In this document: positions 1 through 8,844 of the stretch, piece after piece
Numbering within the stretch: position 1 is the stretch's first letter
Layout: every line of letters begins with the position of its first letter
Source: Haliea sp040221975
GTDB taxonomy: Bacteria; Pseudomonadota; Gammaproteobacteria; Pseudomonadales; Halieaceae
Direction: 5' to 3'
NCBI GenBank assembly: GCA_040221975.1
Contig: JAVJWR010000036.1
Location: 124,001-188,000 of the forward strand
DNA: 64,000 bases
Program-made: the position numbers and the translations under genes
The notes under the pieces: model-generated
What the model saw: the letters and a program-made list of their open reading frames with translations, nothing else
Told to the model about the DNA's origin: nothing
Databases searched by the model: none

Positions 1-2
1 GG

Positions 3-1361
3 TTGTCGATCACCCGGAACTATATTGAACTGATGGGTGGCGACATAGATGTTTCATCTCAACCCGGATACGGAACTGAGATTAGAATTTCCATTCCTGT
101 CTCTATCTCGGAGGCGTTGGATGGCAATGAGCCTTCCAATCCGCTTCGTTTAGATGGATATAACGTTTCCATCATATCCTCAAGGAAGTCCACACGAATG
201 ATGGTGCGGTCCCAACTGGAACGGATGGGGTATCTCAATCCCAGCGAATATGCAGATGTTACGCTACTAAGCGAAACAGATCAGAACGACATCCTGATTA
301 TCGACATTGAAAACACTTCCCTGAGCGCTGAATGTGTAGATGAAGGATTCATACAATCACCCAGCATATTATTAATGCCGATCCATGAGGTCAAGCTGCC
401 TCCACATCTATCGGGAAGGCCCACTATAACAAAGCCTTGTACTTCAGAAGCATTGAGGCTTGCGCTCAATGAGATCACAAAATTACAAAATATTGAAGAT
501 GAGGGCTCAGAAATTTCGGCGACCCCAGACAATATACGCAGCCTCAGAATACTGGTCGCGGAAGATATCCCGACAAATCAAAGAATTGCTCAAGAAGTCT
601 TGGAGATGATCGGACACAAAGTTGACATTGCGGAGAATGGGAAAGAAGCCGTCGAACTCCAAAAACGAAATCGTTACGACATTATATTCATGGATTGCCA
701 AATGCCATTAATGGACGGATATCAAGCGACTCGACACATCAGAGACGACGAACAGGATAGAAAGCTTAACCCGGTGAAAATTATTGCATTAACGGCGGGG
801 ATCACTGCCGATGATAAGCGCTATTTTATAGATGCCGGAATGGACGGATATCTCGGCAAGCCGTTCAGGATGTCTGAAATCAAAGACATAATTCAGGAAT
901 GTTTCGGCAATACGGAGAGTGTTAGAAGTTTACAGCCACTCAATATTGACAGAAAAGACCATCAGAGCGACCAAAAACATGGAAGCAGCGAGGATCTCAT
1001 CGACTCTTCGGCTATAAACAACATCACGCAAATTGAAAGACAGACAGGTAAATCTATACTTTCGGAAGTCTACGCTGGCTTCGTGAATCAAATGTCTGTA
1101 AAAGTCAAAGAGCTAGAGAATGCATCTATCTGCGGAAACCATAAAGAAGCTCAAAGTATTGCACATGCAATAAAATCAATGAGCGCCAATTTGGGCGCCA
1201 AGCAAGTCAAGGCTATTGCCGATAATATTGAATCCGAATTGAAGAAGAAAAACAAAATTGACCTAGAGACCAGATGCACAGAGTTGGAAGATGCATTCAA
1301 TAAATACAAAAAGGAGTTTTCTAAGGTATATGAAACACGTTGTAACAATGAAACTACCTAA
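3..1361 (+). CDS. Hybrid sensor histidine kinase, C-terminal part (5' end outside window)
   Basis: The reading frame is open to the left edge, so this is the tail of a larger hybrid kinase. The first ~35 residues are the end of a histidine-kinase ATPase domain (GYGTEIRISIP). Residues ~51-160 resemble a receiver fold but lack the N-terminal acidic pair, so this looks like a degenerate receiver. Residues ~181-300 are a typical receiver with acidic residues E187/D188, phospho-acceptor D231 in FMDCQMPLMDG, and K286. Residues ~340-420 form a histidine phosphotransfer domain with H388 in SIAHAIKSMSANLG. The expected flow is kinase to receiver to HPt, then to an unseen response regulator. The next gene, 25 bases downstream, is a second sensor kinase. 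Codon use is AT-rich compared with genes from 4.5 kb onward. The family call is firm; the signal sensed cannot be known from this part. Confidence 0.9.
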   Translation: MSITRNYIELMGGDIDVSSQPGYGTEIRISIPVSISEALDGNEPSNPLRLDGYNVSIISSRKSTRMMVRSQLERMGYLNPSEYADVTLLSETDQNDILIIDIENTSLSAECVDEGFIQSPSILLMPIHEVKLPPHLSGRPTITKPCTSEALRLALNEITKLQNIEDEGSEISATPDNIRSLRILVAEDIPTNQRIAQEVLEMIGHKVDIAENGKEAVELQKRNRYDIIFMDCQMPLMDGYQATRHIRDDEQDRKLNPVKIIALTAGITADDKRYFIDAGMDGYLGKPFRMSEIKDIIQECFGNTESVRSLQPLNIDRKDHQSDQKHGSSEDLIDSSAINNITQIERQTGKSILSEVYAGFVNQMSVKVKELENASICGNHKEAQSIAHAIKSMSANLGAKQVKAIADNIESELKKKNKIDLETRCTELEDAFNKYKKEFSKVYETRCNNETT

Positions 1362-1386
1362 GAGCTAAAATCGGCTTGTAGGCAAC

Positions 1387-4300
1387 ATGCTCAGAAAAGG
1401 AAAACTTTTTTTCTTACTGGTGCTCCCCTTCCTCACTATCTCGATAGTTTCAGCCTCTCGGTCAGAGGAAACGCCCCCTGGCGTAGGACGCACTAGCCCT
1501 CCAGCTATCGGAACTAATTATTTTTCCGTTGTAAACACTTACTTTAGCCGCTTTCTTCATCAAGGAACCACACTATCGATTCTTCATACGAGCAATCAAA
1601 GATTATGGGTATCAAACTATGATGGTGTACTCAAAGCAAAAGGGAAGTCTATTCAATATCAAAATGAGCTTTTTGCTTCGACACCTGGATTTTATAAGCC
1701 TCGAATTAGGAAACTTGTTGAGGTCTGGGATCACAAAGTACTTGCGGTCACTGACTCAAATGAACCCCTAGTCTATGACGAGAAGTTAGGAGTATTCACC
1801 GCCCCCGCATGGGTAGGTTCGCTAGGCGCCCTGAATCCTCAGATCTCAGACGTGTACTTTTCCAGCGAAGCGCTGTTACTAATCGGCCTTATGAATGGTG
1901 AAGTAATGCAAGTCCATGAAGATGGACGAGTCGAACGCGCCGATAGTATCGATTTCCATAGACCTGTGACCGATTTTTACGAAGATAGTAACAACGGAAT
2001 TTTTCTGGCTGCAAGTAGTGACAAGATATTCAAGGGCGACGTTGGATCGGATCATATTCAAATATATGACATCGAAATTCTATGTGGAAGGACCGCACCG
2101 GCACAGGAAGTTGCTCAAATTCCCTCAGGTGATATTTGGATTGGCACTATCGGTGGGGGACTCCTGTCCATTGACGAAAAAACCAACGAATGTCGCCAGG
2201 TAGATTCTGGAATAGATACCCAGAAGGACTTTCACAGGTCCACCATCCATGACATTACATTTGATAAAGATACGGGGCACTCTATTATTTCATCTGATCA
2301 AGGAATATTTATTTTCAAGGATGATCTGGCCGTACAGAACTTCACCACCTCCAACTCAAAACTATCGAACAACGAGGTAATCTCACTCGCCACCGACTAC
2401 TCAGGTGGCTATTGGGTTGGCACCTACAACGGCATCAACCGATTGGTCCTTTCTCCATTCGAACTTTTCGATCGGCAAACCCACGATGGCCTGCACTCAG
2501 TCATTGCATTCGAATCTATAAGTGACAACAAAATACTTGTCGCGTCCTACAGCGGTCTCATGATAACCGATGTCCAATCCAGCACTTTCTCCCCTTTCAA
2601 GGATCATTTTCCAGACATTTCGATCTACGGCGAAAGAATAATGTCGGTTTTCGCTGATCAGCATGAGATCTATCTCGGCTATAGGAACTCAGGATTTGAA
2701 ATACTTAGTTTAGATGAGCCTAGTTCTACACGACTTAACACTGATATTTTGGATGGTCTGGACTCCGACTCCATAAGTGCGTTTCTCAAGTTAGACTCCG
2801 ACAGGATGTTGATCGGCACCTATGGCGGAGGTCTGACTATTTTCAAAAAGCCGAATTTTTCGAAGAGTATTACATCTGGCGATACACACCGAGATCTTCG
2901 TGACAATCGAGTTCTCATGCTGTTTCGATCCTCGGATGATACCATTTGGGTTGGCACCGAATCAGGCCTTCAGATATTTAATCTGGAACTGCATCAATTT
3001 CAGAATATTACTTTCGAATCAGCCCGCTTGGACAGGTCCGATCAACCAACAATCTGGAGCATGGCTGAAACCCAGGATCATATCTGGTTTGGGTCACTGC
3101 ATCATGGCTTATTCAAGTTAGATAAAGATGTCCGTATACGCGAGCTTTCCACTGTGGATCTGGAGCATGTGGAGATTAGTTCTCCATTCTCTGGCAAGAC
3201 AGTCTACGCAATCGAAGCCGGCAGCCAAGGAGAAGTATGGTTCTCAACAAATAGGGGCATATCTCGACTGGCAAAGGATGGAGGTCTTTTGAACTTCGGT
3301 CATACTCATGGTTTACAGGAGACTGAATTTGAGTTGGGGAGCTCATATAAGGATCTCAATGGTTTTATCTACTTCGGTGGAAACCACGGATATAATCGAT
3401 TCGATCCCAACGATGTTATAGCTACGGGAAAACCTTCTAGAATCGCTCTTAACAGTATAACTTTAGATGGCGAAGATGTTATTCCCCTCCCACCCATTTC
3501 AGCCTTTGATTCGATCCTACTGAACCACACAGACCGATTCATCACTTTTGAATTCAGCGCACTGGACTTCACGGACCCGGAGAGCACCCGGTATCGACAC
3601 AAACTCGTGGGATTCGACAAGGACTGGGTTGACGTAGGCAATCGAGGCTCGGCTACTTACACCAATCTCCCAGCGGGAGACTATATTTTTCGGGTACAGG
3701 CAGTCAATTCCGCTGGGATTTGGAACTATGATGGCCTGACCATCGCCCTCAGGGTGGCCCCCGCCCCATGGCTTACCTGGTGGGCTTTCTCGGCCTATTT
3801 TGTCCTGTTCCTTGGCATTGCTTCGCTGTTTCTCAAGTTTTATCGGAACTACATGCTCAAGGAGCAGCAGTTGAAGCAAGCAAATGAGATGCAACGAGTC
3901 GCCGACCGATTTGCGGATGAGCTGCAGGACCAGATCGATTTTCAGAGCAAACTCACCGACTCAATTCATTCCTACAACAAGCAATTGCTGTACTGGGCCA
4001 GGTTCTGCACGGATACAACGCTTGAGTATGAACCTGGGGCAACGGAGCTCGCTCACAAGAGGGTTCGGTTTCGGTTGGAGGTGCTCGATGTTGTGCAGGA
4101 CTCTCTCTACTACCAGGGCGAGAGACTATATGCCAACCTGCATGATTGCGCGGCCAGATTGGCAAGTGCACTTTGCTCAAGTCATCCTCAGGTATGCAAC
4201 CGGCTTGCCGTGGTCAATAATGTCCAGCAGGAACTTGTTCCGGCAGCGCAGGCCATACCTGTCGCTATCATCCTTGCGGAGCTGTTTGACAATTCGTTGA

Positions 4301-4566
4301 CCCATGGGTTCGACGCAGAGCGTAGCAGCTGTTTTGTACGTTTTTCGGTGACCTTCACCGCCAACCCTGGCGCGAATAGTGATACGGTAAGCTTCATCTA
4401 CCAGGACAATGGCATTGGCATACCGCCCGGGTTGGCATTCGAGTCTCCTGAGTCAGCCGGGTTCGCCATAATCAAGCGTGCAGGCGAGGAACTGGGTTGT
4501 GAACTCGCAATAGGGAGGGAGGATCGCAGCATGGTTACCGCCAGCTTCCACCTGCCCTGGTCTTGA
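1387..4566 (+). CDS. Beta-propeller/Y_Y_Y sensor histidine kinase
   Basis: This is a 1059-residue membrane sensor kinase. A signal peptide (~1-23) precedes a long periplasmic region of two-component-regulator propeller repeats, recognisable as repeated blocks such as IWVGTESGLQIFN and WVGTYNGINRL. A Y_Y_Y domain follows at ~700-790 (TRYRHKLVGFDKDWVDVG) and one membrane helix at ~797-817. The cytoplasmic part has a coiled coil, a HisKA_2-like dimerisation region with candidate phospho-histidine H861 (SIHSYNKQLL), and an ATPase domain with N box (~962-975, ILAELFDNSLTHG) and G1 box (~1007, DNGIGIPP). There is no fused receiver, so it may signal through a separate regulator or through the neighbouring hybrid kinase. 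The propeller-coding part is AT-rich while the kinase-coding part is GC-richer. Members of this family often sense glycans, but no ligand is indicated here. Confidence 0.88.
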   Translation: MLRKGKLFFLLVLPFLTISIVSASRSEETPPGVGRTSPPAIGTNYFSVVNTYFSRFLHQGTTLSILHTSNQRLWVSNYDGVLKAKGKSIQYQNELFASTPGFYKPRIRKLVEVWDHKVLAVTDSNEPLVYDEKLGVFTAPAWVGSLGALNPQISDVYFSSEALLLIGLMNGEVMQVHEDGRVERADSIDFHRPVTDFYEDSNNGIFLAASSDKIFKGDVGSDHIQIYDIEILCGRTAPAQEVAQIPSGDIWIGTIGGGLLSIDEKTNECRQVDSGIDTQKDFHRSTIHDITFDKDTGHSIISSDQGIFIFKDDLAVQNFTTSNSKLSNNEVISLATDYSGGYWVGTYNGINRLVLSPFELFDRQTHDGLHSVIAFESISDNKILVASYSGLMITDVQSSTFSPFKDHFPDISIYGERIMSVFADQHEIYLGYRNSGFEILSLDEPSSTRLNTDILDGLDSDSISAFLKLDSDRMLIGTYGGGLTIFKKPNFSKSITSGDTHRDLRDNRVLMLFRSSDDTIWVGTESGLQIFNLELHQFQNITFESARLDRSDQPTIWSMAETQDHIWFGSLHHGLFKLDKDVRIRELSTVDLEHVEISSPFSGKTVYAIEAGSQGEVWFSTNRGISRLAKDGGLLNFGHTHGLQETEFELGSSYKDLNGFIYFGGNHGYNRFDPNDVIATGKPSRIALNSITLDGEDVIPLPPISAFDSILLNHTDRFITFEFSALDFTDPESTRYRHKLVGFDKDWVDVGNRGSATYTNLPAGDYIFRVQAVNSAGIWNYDGLTIALRVAPAPWLTWWAFSAYFVLFLGIASLFLKFYRNYMLKEQQLKQANEMQRVADRFADELQDQIDFQSKLTDSIHSYNKQLLYWARFCTDTTLEYEPGATELAHKRVRFRLEVLDVVQDSLYYQGERLYANLHDCAARLASALCSSHPQVCNRLAVVNNVQQELVPAAQAIPVAIILAELFDNSLTHGFDAERSSCFVRFSVTFTANPGANSDTVSFIYQDNGIGIPPGLAFESPESAGFAIIKRAGEELGCELAIGREDRSMVTASFHLPWS

Positions 4567-4576
4567 GCGAGATTGC

Positions 4577-5335
4577 TTACTTCCCCTGAAACCGGGGTAC
4601 TCGCTTTTCCCGCTTGGCCGCAAAACCCTCCTGCAGGTCTGCCGACTCCAGACACAGCTGCGACAGGGCCTGCGCCTGATCGCGCTCAATATCCCCGGAG
4701 GCTGCCTGCTGGATAATCTGTTTCATGGCGCGAACAGCCAGAGGGGCCAGGCTGGATATCTGCAGCGCGAGGGTCTCTGCGGCCTTGTCCAGCGCCGCGG
4801 GTTGCACAAGGTGATCGAGGAAACCCAGCTCCAACAGGGTCTCCGCTTCCATTTCCTCAGCGGCCAGCAGCATGCGCTTCGCGGCGCTGACGCCAAGGCG
4901 TTCCACGAAACGGTTTATGCCGCTTATGGGGTAACACAGACCGATGGCAGCGGCGGGAACACGTAGCTTGCTGCCTGCGATGCCTATCCTGAAGTCGCAG
5001 CTGAGTGCCAGTTCGACGCCGCCGCCGTAGACGTTGCCATTGATTGCACAGATCGTGGGTATGGCCAGATGGGCCACCATGTCTGTGGTTTCCTGGAAAG
5101 TATCGCCGGAGAGATTACCGCTGCCGAGTTGCTGGAGTGACGCCCCGGCGCAAAAGGTCTTGTCGCCCCAGCCGGTAATGATCAGAACACGCACCTGGTC
5201 GTCAGATTGCACTGTCGCCAAGTGGCTCTGAATGGCCGCCAACTGCTCCTGGCCCAGCGCGTTGTGCTGGCTCGGATTATTCAGAACCAGGCGACCGATA
5301 TGCCCGGTACGTTCATAAAGTATTGTCTCGTTCAT
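4577..5335 (-). CDS. Enoyl-CoA hydratase/isomerase family protein
   Basis: A 252-residue crotonase-fold protein. It should act on an enoyl-CoA or related CoA thioester in fatty-acid-like catabolism. The oxyanion-hole segments are visible: CAGASLQQLGSG and the later GNVYGGGVELALSCDFRIG block. The acidic residue in the second segment is the usual position of a catalytic glutamate (GGGVEL), although exact substrate and reaction (hydratase, isomerase or thioesterase-like) cannot be read from the family fold. The start is placed at the ATG ending at 5335 because the family homology begins there (MNETILYERTGHIG); the open frame extends 23 codons further upstream without family-like sequence. It runs convergently with the sensor kinase gene, only 10 bases apart. 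Confidence 0.85.
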   Translation of the reverse strand: MNETILYERTGHIGRLVLNNPSQHNALGQEQLAAIQSHLATVQSDDQVRVLIITGWGDKTFCAGASLQQLGSGNLSGDTFQETTDMVAHLAIPTICAINGNVYGGGVELALSCDFRIGIAGSKLRVPAAAIGLCYPISGINRFVERLGVSAAKRMLLAAEEMEAETLLELGFLDHLVQPAALDKAAETLALQISSLAPLAVRAMKQIIQQAASGDIERDQAQALSQLCLESADLQEGFAAKREKRVPRFQGK

Positions 5336-5462
5336 CCGCCGGATTCTGGCACAGCCTGCCGGTTTACGCCACAGCGAAAGCCAGGCCGCTTCGGCGGTGG
5401 ACAAGCTCTGGCCCCGGGCTGATACTGGGCTTTACGCTGCGGATGTAAAGGACGACACAGCA

Positions 5463-6053
5463 ATGCCGGAACGTTGTGGCTGGTGTGGGTCGGACCCCCT
5501 CTATGTTGAATACCATGATTCTGAATGGGGCGTGCCGGTACATGATGATAAAACCCTGTTCGAGTTCCTGCTTCTGGAGGGAGCCCAGGCGGGGCTTGCC
5601 TGGATAACGGTACTACGCAAACGGGAGGGCTATCGAGAGGTTTTCGATGGCTTTGATGCCCAGAGGATTGCCCGCTACAGCGACCTCAAACTGGACCGTA
5701 TTCTGACCGATCCCCGAATCATCAGAAACCGGCTAAAGGTCTATGGAGCAAGACAAAATGCCAGGGCCTTCCTCGACACGCAGGATAAATTTGGCTCGTT
5801 TGCCGACTATCTCTGGCGTTTCGTTGATGGCAAGCCGATACGCAATACCTGGTCGAGCATGAGCGAGGTACCTGCCAGCACACCGCTGTCGACCACCATT
5901 AGCAAGGATATGAAGCAGCGGGGGTTCACCTTTGTAGGCACAACCATTCTCTATGCGCACATGCAGGCGACCGGCATGGTCAACGACCATATAATCTCGT
6001 GTTTCCGGCATGGCGCATGCAATGAGCTCGCAGGCTTGCAAACAAGAATCTAG
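5463..6053 (+). CDS. tag: DNA-3-methyladenine glycosylase I
   Basis: A 196-residue base-excision repair enzyme that removes 3-methyladenine from alkylated DNA. The hallmark N-terminus MPERCGWCGSD is followed by YHDSEWGVPVHDD. The C-terminal segment MVNDHIISCFRH keeps the His and Cys that, with the N-terminal Cys and His, bind the structural zinc ion in the E. coli protein. Length matches the family (about 190). The start is set at the ATG at 5463 because homology begins at MPERC; a longer open frame upstream has no family similarity. It is followed after 8 bases by the MATE exporter gene, so the two are probably cotranscribed. Confidence 0.95.
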   Translation: MPERCGWCGSDPLYVEYHDSEWGVPVHDDKTLFEFLLLEGAQAGLAWITVLRKREGYREVFDGFDAQRIARYSDLKLDRILTDPRIIRNRLKVYGARQNARAFLDTQDKFGSFADYLWRFVDGKPIRNTWSSMSEVPASTPLSTTISKDMKQRGFTFVGTTILYAHMQATGMVNDHIISCFRHGACNELAGLQTRI

Positions 6054-6061
6054 GGAACCCA

Positions 6062-7438
6062 ATGGAAGGTGAGACGACACCCGCGGTCGGGAAGCGCGAG
6101 TCTGCCAGTCGCAGGGTATGGCAACTTGCCTGGCCCACGATCATTTCCAACCTGCTGTTCACGGTCGTCGGGTTCATGCACATCAAGATTGCGGCAGGGC
6201 TGGGAACGTCTGCGGTAGCAGCTGTTACCACCGGTCACCGGGTGTTCTTCCTGGTTCAGGCTATCCTGATGGGGCTCTCTGTTGCCGCCACGGCGATGGT
6301 AGCCAGGTACTGGGGGGCGGGAGAGATTGCGCGCGCGGAAATGGCCAGCTGGACGGCACTGCTGCTGGCTCTCTTGATTGCCGCGCTGCTCAGCGTTCCC
6401 GTGCTGCTGGTTCCCGACAGTATCGCCGGCCTGTTTGGGCTGGATCCGCGAACAACCATATTGGCAGCCGGGTTTATCTTCTGGCTGGGCGTTTTCAACC
6501 TGTTCTCGGCAGCCAACATGATGCTGGCGACGTCCCTGCGGGCAACCGGGGACGTTATTACACCGCTCTACTTCCTGCTGGTCAGCTCGACACTCAATGT
6601 CGGCTTTGGCTTCGCACTGGCCTTCGGCCTCGGGCCGCTGCCGGAAATGGGGGTTACCGGCGTTGCCCTGGGCGGAGGGGCTGCGGGAGCGGTGGTGACC
6701 TGCGGCTTCCTGGTCTTCTGGTGGCGCGGCAACTTTGGGCTGAAGCCAATCAGGCGCCTGAACATCGACTGGACCGGCGCCCGCCAGCTGGTCCGGATTG
6801 CCACTCCCGCAGTCACCGAGCAGGCGGTGGTCCAGCTGGCGTTTCTGGCGTTTTTTGCGATTATTGCCAACTATGGTACCACCGCTTACGCGGCCTACGG
6901 GATCGGTATCAGCCTGGTGGCGTTTCCCATTGTCATCGGCTTTGGTTTTGGTGTGGCCACCGCCACGCTGGTAGGGCAGCAACTCGGCGCCGGTCGCCCC
7001 GACCGCGCCATGGCTACCGGCTGGAGGTCTCTGCGCATGGCGCTGGTCGCCATGATAGGTCTGTCCATCATCATGGCCTGGTTTGCGGAAGAGCTGGCTA
7101 CTTTCATGATCAGCGACCCCGGGGTTATTTCCCTGACCGTGGTGTTCATCTATGTGATCTGCCTGGCCATGCCGATGATGGCCTGCGACTTTGCCCTGGC
7201 CGGTGCCCTGCGCGGCGCTGGCGATACCCGCTTTCCCCTGATGGCAACATTCGTCGGCATCATCCTGGGGCGGCTTGTCCCGGCCTGGCTGTGCACCCGC
7301 CTGGGGCTTTCGGTGTACTGGATTTTCGGCGTGATGGTCCTGGATTACAGCCTGAAAGCGGTGCTGCTGGTGTATCGCTACCGCTCTCGCAAGTGGCTGG
7401 ACCTTCGTTTCGAACCCGATCCCGAGCCGGCGCTGTAG
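6062..7438 (+). CDS. MATE family efflux transporter
   Basis: A 458-residue polytopic inner-membrane protein with about twelve hydrophobic segments in two similar halves, as in NorM/DinF-type multidrug and toxic compound extrusion proteins. N-terminal sequence WQLAWPTIISNLLFTVVGFMHIKIAAGLG and the middle segment PAVTEQAVVQLAFLAFFAII correspond to the first helix of each half. These proteins export cationic or lipophilic compounds using a Na+ or H+ gradient. The start codon at 6062 follows an AGGGAA ribosome-binding sequence and lies 8 bases after tag. Substrate is unknown. Confidence 0.9.
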   Translation: MEGETTPAVGKRESASRRVWQLAWPTIISNLLFTVVGFMHIKIAAGLGTSAVAAVTTGHRVFFLVQAILMGLSVAATAMVARYWGAGEIARAEMASWTALLLALLIAALLSVPVLLVPDSIAGLFGLDPRTTILAAGFIFWLGVFNLFSAANMMLATSLRATGDVITPLYFLLVSSTLNVGFGFALAFGLGPLPEMGVTGVALGGGAAGAVVTCGFLVFWWRGNFGLKPIRRLNIDWTGARQLVRIATPAVTEQAVVQLAFLAFFAIIANYGTTAYAAYGIGISLVAFPIVIGFGFGVATATLVGQQLGAGRPDRAMATGWRSLRMALVAMIGLSIIMAWFAEELATFMISDPGVISLTVVFIYVICLAMPMMACDFALAGALRGAGDTRFPLMATFVGIILGRLVPAWLCTRLGLSVYWIFGVMVLDYSLKAVLLVYRYRSRKWLDLRFEPDPEPAL

Positions 7439-7467
7439 ACAGCGACAAAAAAAATACCTAAAGTTTG

Positions 7468-7481
7468 AATAATCGACTATT
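7468..7481. promoter_or_regulatory. Candidate operator palindrome upstream of tandem-TetR gene
   Basis: The sequence AATAATCGACTATT is a 14-base palindrome centred on TCGA with one mismatched pair. It lies 41 bases before the start of the tandem-TetR regulator and after the MATE gene. TetR proteins commonly autoregulate through such sites. The link is inferred from position only. Confidence 0.35.
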
Positions 7482-7522
7482 GAGTACGGGCAGCTGGCAA
7501 TCGGGTCCGGCAGAGGCGTTAC

Positions 7523-8809
7523 ATGGGCAAGCGCAGGGATACAGAAACGGCGGGGCAGAGCTCCCCCTTCAACCGCTCTGCCCAGCATGATGCCAAACGC
7601 ACGGCAATACTCTCGCAGGCAGCGCGCCTGTTCAACTCCAAGGGGTCGCGCGCCACCACCCTGCGCGATATCGCCGAAACCCTGGGCCTGACCAAGACCA
7701 GCCTTTACTACTATGTAAAAACCAAGGAAGAGCTCATCTACCAGTGCTATCTTGCTGCCCTGGGCCACCATTTGCGCTCAATGGACGAGATCGAGCAACA
7801 CTATAACAGCCCTCTGGAGCGTGCACGGCAATTCTTCCTGTTGCAGTTCGAGAACTGGCTGGCTGCGCAGGAAAACCGCGGCCCGCATTTGGCAGCCCTG
7901 CTGGAGATTGCCTCGCTGCAGGGCACTCGCCGCCGAGAGGTGGAAGCGCAGTACATTGCCATGTTCAAGCGCCTGCGTGGCTACCTGCGAGCGGGGATCG
8001 AAACCGGAGAGATCCGGCCCTGCGAGACGATTGCCGCCACCCGAGCCATGCTCGGCTCCCTCGACTGGATTTTTTCCTGGCTGCACAGCCAACCGCGGGA
8101 ACAGGTCACCGATACCGCCCAACAGGCCTGGGACCTGCTGGCACATGGGCTGTATTCCGGCGCTGACGAGTACCAACCAGCGACCGTGCGTCTTGACGCC
8201 GCAGCGGAAAACTATGTCCACGGTTTCGACCGCGACGAGCAAAACCGGCTCAAGCAACAGGCGTTCTACAAGACGGGATCCTGGTTTTTCAACAAGAAGG
8301 GGTTTAACGGCACCTCGCTGGACGAAATTGCAGAGCACCTGAACGTATCCAAGGGCGCGTTCTACTACCATATCCGCAACAAGGAAGACCTGTTGTTCAA
8401 CTGTTATACCTATTCGCTGGATGTGACCGAGGAGATCTATCGCCAGGCCCAGCGACTGGATGGCAGCGGCTTGCACAAGATCGACCAGGTTTGCCGGCGG
8501 ATATTTCATGCCCAGAATTCCGATCGGGGGCCACTGATACGCTACAGCACCATCACCGCGTTGCCGATGGCAAGGCGCAAGCAGATACTCAAGCGTACAG
8601 ACTCCTCCAACCAGCACTTTGGTGAGTTCATTCGCGAGGGCATCGCCGATGGCAGTGTGCGCGATATCGAGCCCTTTATCGCCCAGCAACTCATTGCCGG
8701 TGCCATTAACGCCGCAATGGATATCAAGCTTTGGCGCCGCGTGGATGACCTCGACACCGTCGCGGTCGATTACTTCGACATCTTTTTCAACGGCCTGCAG
8801 CCGCGCTAA
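7523..8809 (+). CDS. Tandem TetR-family transcriptional regulator (two TetR units)
   Basis: A 428-residue protein with two complete TetR-type units in one chain. The first helix-turn-helix lies at ~33-75 (TLRDIAETLGLTKTSLYYYVKTK) and the second at ~246-292 (SLDEIAEHLNVSKGAFYYHIRNK), each followed by ~130 residues of helical ligand-binding-like sequence. Ordinary TetR regulators are ~200 residues and act as homodimers; this chain looks like a covalent dimer. It is 35 bases upstream of a TesB thioesterase gene on the same strand and close to the acyl-CoA dehydrogenase cluster, so regulation of acyl-CoA metabolism is a reasonable inference. Ligand unknown. Confidence 0.88.
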   Translation: MGKRRDTETAGQSSPFNRSAQHDAKRTAILSQAARLFNSKGSRATTLRDIAETLGLTKTSLYYYVKTKEELIYQCYLAALGHHLRSMDEIEQHYNSPLERARQFFLLQFENWLAAQENRGPHLAALLEIASLQGTRRREVEAQYIAMFKRLRGYLRAGIETGEIRPCETIAATRAMLGSLDWIFSWLHSQPREQVTDTAQQAWDLLAHGLYSGADEYQPATVRLDAAAENYVHGFDRDEQNRLKQQAFYKTGSWFFNKKGFNGTSLDEIAEHLNVSKGAFYYHIRNKEDLLFNCYTYSLDVTEEIYRQAQRLDGSGLHKIDQVCRRIFHAQNSDRGPLIRYSTITALPMARRKQILKRTDSSNQHFGEFIREGIADGSVRDIEPFIAQQLIAGAINAAMDIKLWRRVDDLDTVAVDYFDIFFNGLQPR

Positions 8810-8844
8810 GAGCTTCTGCTGCCGGACCTACAGGAAACACTAGC

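Noticed and set aside
6050..7771. Open frame of 573 codons on the minus strand
   Set aside because: Antisense to the MATE gene; low-complexity His/Gln/Gly-rich translation and no family match.
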